Assembly: GCA_029260765.1 (NCBI GenBank)
Contig: JAJDCP010000185.1
Coordinates: 1 to 64,000, forward strand
Direction of reading: 5' to 3'
Origin: Planctomycetota bacterium
GTDB taxonomy: Bacteria > Planctomycetota > J058 > JAJDCP01
DNA: 64,000 nucleotides
Positions 43,879 to 52,117 of this stretch are shown one piece after another. The position numbers and the translations under genes were made by a program. The notes below the pieces were generated by a model. The model was not told where the DNA came from. It was given only the letters and a program-made list of their open reading frames with translations, and made no database searches. How positions within the stretch are numbered: position 1 is the stretch's first letter; each line of letters begins with the position of its first letter.

Positions 43879-46044
43879 TCAGAAGCAGGTGAGCGCAGTC
43901 AGCAGTCGGTCGTCGAGCAGATCGTCGAACACCGGGGCAGTCACCGCGCGGCTGACCAGAAAGCCTTGGAACATGTCGCAGCCCAGGGACCGCAACAGGC
44001 CCAGCTGCTCGCGTGTCTCTACGCCCTCGGCGACCACGGTCAGGTCGAGGCTGTGCGAGAGCGCGATCACCGCGCTGGTGATCGCTTGATCGTCGCGCTT
44101 GCTGGCCAGATCGCGGATGAACGAGCGGTCGATCTTGACCGTGTTGATGGGGAAGTTGCGCAGGTAGCTCAAGGACGAGCAGCCCGTGCCGAAGTCGTCG
44201 ACCGCCAGCCGCAGACCGAGAGACTTCAGCTGGTGCAGGGTGTCGAGGACCCCGTCTTCGACTTCCAGGGTATTGCGCTCGGTCATCTCCAGGTGCAGCT
44301 TCTGGGCGGGAACGCCGGTCTCTTCGAGCAGATCGACCATGAAGCTCGCCAGGTCGTGCTGGCGGATCTCGCGCGCCGACAGGTTGACGGACATCTCCAG
44401 GTCGAGCCCCCGCCGCTCCCAGAGTCGCAGCTGCTCACAGGCCTGGCGCAACACCCAGCGCCCGATCGGCACGATGATGTCCGAACGTTCGGCCAGGGGC
44501 ACGAAGCGGGCGGGGGACACCGAGCCCAGCTCGGCGTGATTCCAGCGCAGCAAAGCCTCGGCCCCACGGATGCGTCCGTTCTTGAGGCCGACCAGAGGCT
44601 GGTAGTGCACCTGCAGCTCATTGCGCGTCAGGGCATGGCGCAGGCAGTTCTCCAAGTGGAACAAGTCGTGGGCGTGCTGGTTCATCTCCGCCCGGAAGAA
44701 CACCACCCGATGGCGGCCTGCCGCTTTGGCCTGGTGCATCGCGGCGTCGGCGTTGCGCAGCAGGTTCTCGGGAGTCTCTCCGTCTCGAGGAAACAGGCTG
44801 ACACCGATGCTGGCTGTGATGAATAGCTCGCGCCCGCCGCAGCGGAAGGGGGTCTCGAAGCACTCCATCAGCGGACGAATCAGCGCCGTGCAGTCGCTAT
44901 CCTGGCGCAATCCAGGGAACATCACCAAGAAGGCGTCGGCGCTCATACGCGCCAGCATCGCTCCCTCGCCTGCTTTGTCCGCCAGGCGATGTCCGACTCC
45001 ACGCAGCAGACAGTCGCCCACCGAGTGGTCGAGACTGTCGCAGATGTTCTGAAAGTGGTCGAGATCGAGATAGGCGACCGCGACAGCGCGGCCACGATGG
45101 CGGGCGCGTTCCAGCTCGCTGGCCAGGCGTCGTGAAAAGGCCTCCTGGTTGGCCAGGCCTGTCAGGGGGTCGGTCTGGGAGAGCCGTTCGATCGCTTGCA
45201 GGGCGTGGCGTTGCTCGCTGATGTCGCGCAAGATCCACAAGTGGCCGCCGTCTTCCAGTAGTTCCAGGGAGTGGGCGTGGAAATAACAGCTGCCATCTTT
45301 GCGTTGCCCTTCGATCTCCCCACGCCAGCGACTGTTGCTTGCCAATGCGGGAAATACCCGCTCGCGGAACACCTCGCGGGCATCCGGCCCGTAGAGCTCG
45401 CTCCAGCTGCGGCCGCGTAGACTCGCTGTGGTCGGCAGGCCGCACAGCTGCTTGAACGCGCCATTGGCTTGCAGAAAGCAGCCGTCCTCGCCGAGAAAAG
45501 CCATACCGTCCAGGGAACCCTCGATCGCCGCACGCTGCCGGCGCAGAGTCTGCTCGAGGGTGCTGGCGGCCGTGACCGGGCGCACGGCATAAACGAGCTC
45601 GCGGGCTCCCAACTCGGCACGGCGCACCTGCAACGAGATACACCGGCCATCGGCCCGCCGCCCCACGACCTGGCCAGCCTCTCCCAGGCCTGCCGGAAAC
45701 AGCTCGGCCAGCTTGTTGGGATCGCCGTGCGGCGGCCAGCCAAACAGCTGGCGTGCGGCGCCGTTCCAGTAGCGGATGGCGCCCCCAGGATCGCAGCCGA
45801 TCAGCCCGTCAGAGCCGATCTCCATAATGCCCTGCAGCCGCGCCTCGGCGAGCTGCAGCTCGGCGGCCCGCACGTTGGCGGCGCTCTGCAGACAACGCAG
45901 CGAGCGTCCGGCTTCGGCGAGATCTGGCTCCAGCTCGTCGAGCAGGGCTGCCGCCTGGGGACCTCCCACGCCGAAATGCTTGTCCAACAGGCCGTGTATC
46001 GCCGTGACCAGCGCGTGATGCGCCAGAGTTCCCGAAGCCGCCAT
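43879..46044 (-). CDS. PAS-PAS-degenerate GGDEF-EAL protein
   Basis: 721 residues. Two PAS domains (about 65-170 and 175-290) precede a diguanylate-cyclase domain whose GGDEF motif reads SADAF (368-372), so it should not make cyclic di-GMP. The EAL phosphodiesterase domain keeps Glu496 (GAEALLRW), NLS, EMTE, DDFGTG, KIDRSF, EGVET and QGF, so hydrolysis of cyclic di-GMP is likely. The dead GGDEF may bind GTP and regulate the EAL. ATG at 46044 has GGGGC upstream. Cytoplasmic; a redox, light or ligand signal would enter through PAS. Confidence 0.92.
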   Translation of the reverse strand: MAASGTLAHHALVTAIHGLLDKHFGVGGPQAAALLDELEPDLAEAGRSLRCLQSAANVRAAELQLAEARLQGIMEIGSDGLIGCDPGGAIRYWNGAARQLFGWPPHGDPNKLAELFPAGLGEAGQVVGRRADGRCISLQVRRAELGARELVYAVRPVTAASTLEQTLRRQRAAIEGSLDGMAFLGEDGCFLQANGAFKQLCGLPTTASLRGRSWSELYGPDAREVFRERVFPALASNSRWRGEIEGQRKDGSCYFHAHSLELLEDGGHLWILRDISEQRHALQAIERLSQTDPLTGLANQEAFSRRLASELERARHRGRAVAVAYLDLDHFQNICDSLDHSVGDCLLRGVGHRLADKAGEGAMLARMSADAFLVMFPGLRQDSDCTALIRPLMECFETPFRCGGRELFITASIGVSLFPRDGETPENLLRNADAAMHQAKAAGRHRVVFFRAEMNQHAHDLFHLENCLRHALTRNELQVHYQPLVGLKNGRIRGAEALLRWNHAELGSVSPARFVPLAERSDIIVPIGRWVLRQACEQLRLWERRGLDLEMSVNLSAREIRQHDLASFMVDLLEETGVPAQKLHLEMTERNTLEVEDGVLDTLHQLKSLGLRLAVDDFGTGCSSLSYLRNFPINTVKIDRSFIRDLASKRDDQAITSAVIALSHSLDLTVVAEGVETREQLGLLRSLGCDMFQGFLVSRAVTAPVFDDLLDDRLLTALTCF

Positions 46045-46179
46045 CGCCAGTGCCCCGCTAGTGCCCCGCCTCTAAGTAGGGCTCCCTCTTTGCAGAGATC
46101 GGAGATCTGGGCCCGGGGCATGAGGCATCCAAAAAAGAAGCGCGCTGTGATGGGTTGACGGCCGAAGCGCCTACCGGGT

Positions 46180-46656
46180 TCACCCACCCTGGCGAGCGCC
46201 CTGCTGGAGGGGTGTGGGCGGCGGCGGCGGGCAGATCTCTCCCATCACCTGGACCTGGGCGGGATGAAAGCGTTCGATCAGGCGCTCGGCTGCACGCACC
46301 AGGCGGCGGGAGTCGATGCCAAAGGGGCGGCCAGCCACCACCAGGCCGCCGAGGCAGAATGTCAGCACCAGGCCGAGCGCCAGCAGGCTGCGGCGGCCCA
46401 CCCAACCGAAGGCGGCGCGGACGCTGCGCGGACAGTCGCGGGTCATGATGGTGCCATCTTTGCGCTGATAGAAGCGGCCGCACACCCGCCCTTCCCGCTC
46501 ACGGATCAGCGCAAGCAGCTCGGCGCGGCTCATCGCGCTGAGGTTGTAGACGTTCATGCGGCACTCCTGGCAGTGGCGTACCTGTTCATCTCCCTTCATC
46601 GCATCCCATGACTGCTCACATGGGCTGGCGACGGAAATCTTGAGCTCGCTCGGCAT
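46180..46656 (-). CDS. Small membrane protein with conserved Cys motif
   Basis: 158 residues. The N-terminal domain opens with ISVASPCEQSWDAMKGDEQV and continues CQECRMNVYNLSAMSR, with later cysteines in VCGRF and TRDCPR; the spacing suggests a metal- or redox-binding fold. This N-terminal block is recognisable as one shared by small proteins of Acidobacteriota, Planctomycetota and relatives, of unknown role. A membrane helix near 95-115 and a Pro-rich tail follow. ATG at 46656 has GGGAAGG upstream. Confidence 0.75.
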   Translation of the reverse strand: MPSELKISVASPCEQSWDAMKGDEQVRHCQECRMNVYNLSAMSRAELLALIREREGRVCGRFYQRKDGTIMTRDCPRSVRAAFGWVGRRSLLALGLVLTFCLGGLVVAGRPFGIDSRRLVRAAERLIERFHPAQVQVMGEICPPPPPTPLQQGARQGG

Positions 46657-46771
46657 GGTTTGCCTTCCCATTCAGGGCGTCTGGATGGTTTGACGCATGA
46701 GTCGCTCGGTTCTTGGCAGAATCCAGAATTTTTTTGTCCGGGATCCGGACATACTGCAATCCAAGCAGGAC

Positions 46772-48577
46772 TCAGGCTGTGCCGAGATGCACTTGCAGCA
46801 GGGCGACATCCGCCGGGGTCACGCCTGCGATGCGCGAGGCCTGGCCCAAGGAGTCAGGACGGATCGAGCTGAGCTTCTCGCGGGCCTCGATGCGCAGACC
46901 CGGCAGGTCGAAGTTGAAGCCGTTGGGGATCGGCCGCAGCTCCAGCCGTCGGAATTTCTCGATCTGCTGGCTCTGCCGTTTGATGTAGCCCTCGTACTTC
47001 AGCTCGATCTCGAGCGCACGGCCGACCTCGGCATCGAGCTGCGCCAGCCGAGGATCGAGCGCGCGCAGGTCGGCAAAGCTCTTGTCATTGCGCCGCAGGA
47101 CCTCGCTGAGGCTGGCCCCCTGCACGCGGGTGCGGTCCATGTACTGCCAGCTGCTCGCGATCAGGGCCCGCTTGTCTGCCACGGCGCGCGCGCGTTTCTC
47201 CGACACCAATCCGAGCGCACGCCCCTTGGCCGTCAAGCGCCGGTCCGCGTTGTCTGCACGCAACAGCAGGCGGAACTCGGCCCGCGACGTAAACATCCGG
47301 TAGGGCTCGGTCGGTCCGGAACGGACCAGATCGTCGATCAGCACCCCGATGTACGCTTCGGAGCGGTCGAGAATGAAGGGGGCCTCGCCTCTCAACTTCA
47401 ACGCCGCGTTGATGCCCGCCATCAAGCCTTGGGCCGCGGCCTCCTCGTATCCCGAGGTGCCATTGATCTGACCCGCCATGTACAGGTTCTCGACCAGCTT
47501 GGTCTCAAGGCTGCGCCGCAACTGCGTCGGCGCGAAGAAGTCGTACTCGACCGCGTAGCCATGCCGCAACAGCACCGCACGCTCGCAGCCCACCAGACTG
47601 TGCACCAGGGCCTCCTGGGCGTCGCCAGGCAGGCTGGTCGAGATGCCGTTGGCATACACCACCGGCGTGCTCAGCCCTTCCGGCTCGAGGAAGATCTGGT
47701 GGCGCTCGCGGTCGGGAAAGCGTACGACCTTGTCCTCGATCGACGGACAATACCGAGGCCCCACGCCACCGATCACGCCGGTGTAGATCGGAGACCGGTC
47801 GAGGTTCTCGCGGATGATCTGATGGGTCTTCGGATTGGTATGGGTGATCCAGCAGACAACCTGCGGCAAGCAGGGAAAAGGTGCCGGCGGATCAAAACTG
47901 AAAGGCTGCGGCTGCGCGTCTCCGGGCTGGACTTCCAGTGCATCCAGGTCGAGGCTGTCACGGTGCAGCCGCGGGGGCGTGCCCGTCTTGAGCCGGCCGG
48001 TCTCGAAGCCGACCCCCGCAAGCCCTTCGCTCAGACCGACGGCTGCTTCCTCGTCGATGCGCCCGCCTGCCCAGTTCTTCAGCCCAACGTGCAGCTTGCC
48101 GCTCAAGAAAGTGCCCGTCGTCAAGACCACGGCGCTGCCGCCGACCAGGCGGTCTCCTTTGAGGAGGACTGCCTCGACACGCGGGCCGCGTAGTTTCAGA
48201 TCTACGACCTGCCCCGCGATGACCGTCAGCCGAGGCTGGGCCGCGACCACAGCCTGCATGTGCAGCTTGTAGAGCTCTTTGTCCGATTGGCAACGTGGCG
48301 ACTGCACCGCCGGCCCTTTGCGACGGTTGAGGATGCGGAACTGGATGCCCGTGGCATCGGCAGCCTTGCCCATCGCGCCGCCCAGAGCATCGACCTCCCG
48401 GACCATCTGGCCCTTGGCCAGTCCGCCGATGCAGGGGTTGCAGGACATCTCTGCGATGCGGGCAGGGTCCATGGTGACCAGCCCAACCTCGAGGCCCATG
48501 CGTGCGCACGCCAGCGCAGCCTCACAGCCTGCATGGCCCCCGCCGACCACCAGTACATCGTAGTGCTCAGATGTCAT
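46772..48577 (-). CDS. mnmG: tRNA uridine 5-carboxymethylaminomethyl modification enzyme MnmG
   Basis: 601 residues, near the usual family length. MnmG with MnmE installs the carboxymethylaminomethyl group on U34 of several tRNAs, using FAD and methylene-THF. The FAD motif VVGGGHAGCEAA and the family signatures SCNPCIGGLAKGQMVREVDALGG-like (residues 45-67), SPRCQSDK and YCPSIEDK are present. ATG overlaps the stop of the upstream aminotransferase gene (ATGA). No mnmE or rsmG is nearby. Confidence 0.95.
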   Translation of the reverse strand: MTSEHYDVLVVGGGHAGCEAALACARMGLEVGLVTMDPARIAEMSCNPCIGGLAKGQMVREVDALGGAMGKAADATGIQFRILNRRKGPAVQSPRCQSDKELYKLHMQAVVAAQPRLTVIAGQVVDLKLRGPRVEAVLLKGDRLVGGSAVVLTTGTFLSGKLHVGLKNWAGGRIDEEAAVGLSEGLAGVGFETGRLKTGTPPRLHRDSLDLDALEVQPGDAQPQPFSFDPPAPFPCLPQVVCWITHTNPKTHQIIRENLDRSPIYTGVIGGVGPRYCPSIEDKVVRFPDRERHQIFLEPEGLSTPVVYANGISTSLPGDAQEALVHSLVGCERAVLLRHGYAVEYDFFAPTQLRRSLETKLVENLYMAGQINGTSGYEEAAAQGLMAGINAALKLRGEAPFILDRSEAYIGVLIDDLVRSGPTEPYRMFTSRAEFRLLLRADNADRRLTAKGRALGLVSEKRARAVADKRALIASSWQYMDRTRVQGASLSEVLRRNDKSFADLRALDPRLAQLDAEVGRALEIELKYEGYIKRQSQQIEKFRRLELRPIPNGFNFDLPGLRIEAREKLSSIRPDSLGQASRIAGVTPADVALLQVHLGTA

Positions 48578-49842
48578 CCGTCTTCCATGCGTTTCAGTCG
48601 GGTCAGCAGCTCGACCAGATTGTCCTCAGCGACGCTGCTGAACGCCAGCCGCAGGTAGCGGGGAGGCACGCTGATCATCCCCACGCTCTGCTCGGCCAGC
48701 AGCCGCCGCCGCCAGATTTCGGGGTCGTCCTGGAGCTCAAAAAGCGCGAAACAACCGCTGTTGCAGGGCAGCAGCCGCAACGTGCGGAAGTTGAGTTGCC
48801 GGTAGGCCTGCTGCAGACACAGAAAGCGTGCCTCGAGCTCGGCGCGCACCGCCTCGGTCTGGGCGTCGAGCTCTGGGTGGCGCAGCGCACGCAGCGCCAG
48901 GGCCTGGGAAGGTCCCACCGGACTGCCCACAGTCGAGCGGATCAACGCCTTCACCTTACTCTCCAGCGCCTGGGCAAGTGCGCTGTCCGGTGCGCAAGCA
49001 AAAGTCAAGAAGCCGACCCGGCCGCTGAAGAAGACCAGCTCTTTGGTCGTGCCACAGACTTTGACGGGCACCAACTGTTCGGATTTTCCGAGCAGGTCCC
49101 AGAAGATCGAACGGCGGGGAATTTCGGCGTCGTAGACCAGGCCGTGGTAGGCATCATCGACCAGCACCAGCACACGCCGTTTCTGGGCCGCCGCTACCAG
49201 ACCCTCGACAATCTGGGCCCGCTCCGCCTCGCTGGGACTGTACCCGCCAGGGTTGCTGGGGAAATTGAGCACCACCATGGCCGCTCCTCGCGGGAGCTCA
49301 TCCAAGGCCTCTGCATACCCTTCGGCGCGGAAGCGGTCTCCGTCGTAGGCAGGAAAGCCGACGACCGCCGCACCACGGCGCAGTCCGAAGATCTGCTTGT
49401 AGTTGCCCCAGAAGGGCGCTGGCAGGACCACGACCGTTTCGGGGCTGATGAAGAGATCGGCGATGATGCTCAGGCCGTGGGTCAGCCCCACGGTCACGAT
49501 CGGAAGACTGCTCGGCGCGTCTTGAGGAGCCTCGCGTCGCTGACGAGCACGCCAAAGCTCACGCAGCTCGGGCAGACCCGCCATGGGCGAGTACAGCAGG
49601 CTATGGCGCTGCAGGTCGGGGTCCAGACTGGAGAGCCCTTCAGCGACCACCGGAAGCGGGCGCGTCCCGCCACGCCCGTCGGTGATCTGCCCGATGGTGC
49701 CATTGATCTCTGCTGAGGCGGCCTCGGCCGCCTGGAAAGGTATGCCGCGCGGGAACACCGCCCGACGGCCCAGAGCGCTGAGGTGTTGGAAGAGTGACGG
49801 CGCGGCGGCGCGGATGGTGGCGTTGACTTGGTCGAGGTCCAC
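48574..49842 (-). CDS. Class I/II PLP-dependent aminotransferase
   Basis: 422 residues. The PLP lysine lies in CGTTKELVFFSGRVGF, and VVLNFPSNPGGYSPSEAE plus VLVDDAYHGLVYD are the usual substrate/PLP motifs. It resembles aspartate/aromatic aminotransferases, but the substrate cannot be told. The GTG at 49842 has GGGAGC upstream; TAGAAT at 49874-49879 (minus strand) may be the -10 box of its promoter. The 4-nt overlap with mnmG couples their translation, an uncommon neighbourhood. Confidence 0.85.
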   Translation of the reverse strand: MDLDQVNATIRAAAPSLFQHLSALGRRAVFPRGIPFQAAEAASAEINGTIGQITDGRGGTRPLPVVAEGLSSLDPDLQRHSLLYSPMAGLPELRELWRARQRREAPQDAPSSLPIVTVGLTHGLSIIADLFISPETVVVLPAPFWGNYKQIFGLRRGAAVVGFPAYDGDRFRAEGYAEALDELPRGAAMVVLNFPSNPGGYSPSEAERAQIVEGLVAAAQKRRVLVLVDDAYHGLVYDAEIPRRSIFWDLLGKSEQLVPVKVCGTTKELVFFSGRVGFLTFACAPDSALAQALESKVKALIRSTVGSPVGPSQALALRALRHPELDAQTEAVRAELEARFLCLQQAYRQLNFRTLRLLPCNSGCFALFELQDDPEIWRRRLLAEQSVGMISVPPRYLRLAFSSVAEDNLVELLTRLKRMEDG

Positions 49843-50008
49843 GTGAGGGAAGCTCCCGGTTCGAGTTCGGCAAATTCTACACCAAGGGATCGGCAGATCC
49901 CAGCTTACTGCGGGCTGAGGGCCCACCGGTCCATTTGCGCTTTCCCCGAGGCCTTCGAACGCTCTATACTGACAATCATGCCGATGATGCGATGAGCCGT
50001 GGGAAAGC

Positions 50009-52087
50009 GTGGAATCCGACACGAGGTTGCTGCTTGAGGTCATCGCCGGCCCAGATACGGGCCGCCGCGCCGCCTGTCCCGATGGCATCATCGGCATCGG
50101 CCGCGACCCCCGCAATGATCTGGTGCTCAGCGATGCCCGCGTCGCCGGCCGCCACGGGGAGATCTGGCTGTCCGACGACAGTTGCGTCTACGTGCATCTG
50201 GACAAGCGCTGCGGCTCGAGCGTCGAACAGGGTCCACGCATTCTCCAGCTGTACGACAAAGGACGTTGTGAGACCCCGTTGGAAGATGGCGCGCAGATCA
50301 CCATCCTCGAAAACGTGATCGCGGTGCACCTCGAGCGGCCCCCGCAGGAATCCGACAGGAACGCTTCGGGCGACGATGAGACGGAACAGTTTTTCGGCAT
50401 CCATGTCGACACCCAGGAGTTCCTCGCCTGGAGCGGCAGCCTCAACTCGTGGGGGGACGCGCCTGGACCGGTGGTGGTCCGCACTGTGGATGAGCCGCCC
50501 GAGTTGCCACCCGACGATAGCAAGACGCAGGTGATCGAAGACACGTTGGTGTTCCTCGAACCGGGTCCCAAAGCCCAGGACTCCGCCGCGGCCGGCGAGG
50601 GCAATGGCCCGGCCTCCCCCGCTCCCGTGGTGGAGCCGGCGCTCGCAGAAGACATCCATACCGATTGCCGGGCAGCCCAGGCGCTGTTGAGCCAACAGCT
50701 GCAGCTTTGCGAACAGTTGTTGCGGGCTGGTTCCTTTGGATCGGCCGTCACCAAGAGTTTGAGAGGCGTGCTGGCGATGTTTCCCCACGCCTTCTGCGCG
50801 GCCGCTTTCCTCTCTACTGCCGAGGGTCTTGTGCCTTGGGCGGTGCGTTTCACCCCTGGCACGCAACAGCATTCGATGGCAAGCGTGTTCGGCCGGCGCC
50901 AGGTCACCCAGGTGAACGAGAAGGCCGCCCCCGCGCGCATCGGCCGGGAAGACCTCGACGCCAAGCTCGATGCCGACCTCTGCGCGGGGCCCAGCCAGAG
51001 CTGCCTGTTCGTGCCCCTGGAAGGCAAGGCCGACAGCCTGGGGGTGCTGGCCGTGGCCGGAAGGGACAGCAGCCACCCGCTGACAGACTCGGATCTCGAA
51101 CGCTGTGCGCGTCTGGCGAAGAGCGTCGCCTGCAGCCTCGAGAAGGCCCGCAAGCGGGCCAGCCTCGAGAAGCTGTTCGAAGCCACGCTGCCGTTGTGCG
51201 CGCGGCTGGCCGAAGCCGCAGAGCCCGCCCGCGCAGGCCATGCCGAGCGCGTCGCCGCATCGTCGCTGGCCCTCGCTCAGGCTGCGCGCGAGATGCTGGC
51301 TCTGAGCTCCGACGGCTTGAAGTGCATCCACGCAGCCGCTCTGCTGCACGAGCTGGGTCGGGTGGGGGTGCCCGCCGAGCTGCTGCACAAGACCCAACGT
51401 CTCGGCGCTGCCGAGCTGGCAGCCCTGGGCGCGCGCTTCAAGCTGATCGCCGCCCGTTGGCTTTCGCACCGCCAGAAAAACCTGCTGCAGAACCTCACCA
51501 AGCAGGCACGCGCGCCCCAACAAGATGTTCTCGAACGCGTCGTCCAGGAGCAGGACAACCTGAGCTGGTATCTCGACCAGGCGCGCAGCTTTCTCGAGCA
51601 TCTCGCAGGCTGTCGCAGGTTGTCGTCCGCACAGCGGAAGAAGCTGAAAGAGCTGGGTAGCGTCGAGATCCGGCTCGGGCCCGATGAGAGCTACCGCCTC
51701 CTCGAGCCCCATGAGCGGGCATGCTTGGGCCAGTCGGGTGGTTTTCTCAGCGAGCGTGAGCGCACGCTGTTGGCGCGTCAGCGGCGCTGGGCGGTAGCCT
51801 TGCTGGGAAAACTGCCCTGGCCCGCGGCCCTGACGCGCGTCCCCCAACTGATCGCACAGCTGAGCTGTGGCACGGGCAAGCCGGCGGCTCAGCTTTCCCC
51901 CGAGAGTCGTGTGCTGGCTATCGCCGAAGGCTTCGACGAGCTGCTGCTCTCCGGACATGCGCCCGAACAGGCCCTGGGCCGCCTGCAGCGCCAGGCAGAA
52001 GACGGGAAGCTCGACGCGAGGCTGGTCGCGCTGTTCACGCGGCAGATTCAGGGGAGATTGGCGAAAAAGCCCGCCCCCCAGGCGTAG
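50009..52087 (+). CDS. FHA-GAF-degenerate HD-GYP protein
   Basis: 692 residues. The N-terminal FHA domain (about 8-110; GIGRDPRNDLVLS, VAGRHGEI) binds phosphothreonine. A linker rich in Pro/Asp leads to a GAF-like domain (about 230-385). The C-terminal part follows HD-GYP: HAERVAASSLALAQAA, then LLHELGRVGVPAELL where HD is His447-Glu448, and RVLAIAEGFDELL. The HHExxDGxGYP core is absent, so phosphodiesterase activity is doubtful. A TATACT box at 49965-49970 may be part of its promoter. The next gene, the pseudokinase-AAA-histidine kinase, starts 30 nt on; they form an operon. Confidence 0.83.
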   Translation: MESDTRLLLEVIAGPDTGRRAACPDGIIGIGRDPRNDLVLSDARVAGRHGEIWLSDDSCVYVHLDKRCGSSVEQGPRILQLYDKGRCETPLEDGAQITILENVIAVHLERPPQESDRNASGDDETEQFFGIHVDTQEFLAWSGSLNSWGDAPGPVVVRTVDEPPELPPDDSKTQVIEDTLVFLEPGPKAQDSAAAGEGNGPASPAPVVEPALAEDIHTDCRAAQALLSQQLQLCEQLLRAGSFGSAVTKSLRGVLAMFPHAFCAAAFLSTAEGLVPWAVRFTPGTQQHSMASVFGRRQVTQVNEKAAPARIGREDLDAKLDADLCAGPSQSCLFVPLEGKADSLGVLAVAGRDSSHPLTDSDLERCARLAKSVACSLEKARKRASLEKLFEATLPLCARLAEAAEPARAGHAERVAASSLALAQAAREMLALSSDGLKCIHAAALLHELGRVGVPAELLHKTQRLGAAELAALGARFKLIAARWLSHRQKNLLQNLTKQARAPQQDVLERVVQEQDNLSWYLDQARSFLEHLAGCRRLSSAQRKKLKELGSVEIRLGPDESYRLLEPHERACLGQSGGFLSERERTLLARQRRWAVALLGKLPWPAALTRVPQLIAQLSCGTGKPAAQLSPESRVLAIAEGFDELLLSGHAPEQALGRLQRQAEDGKLDARLVALFTRQIQGRLAKKPAPQA

Positions 52088-52117
52088 CTGGACCGGAATT
52101 CGTGCGCGGAGGCACTC

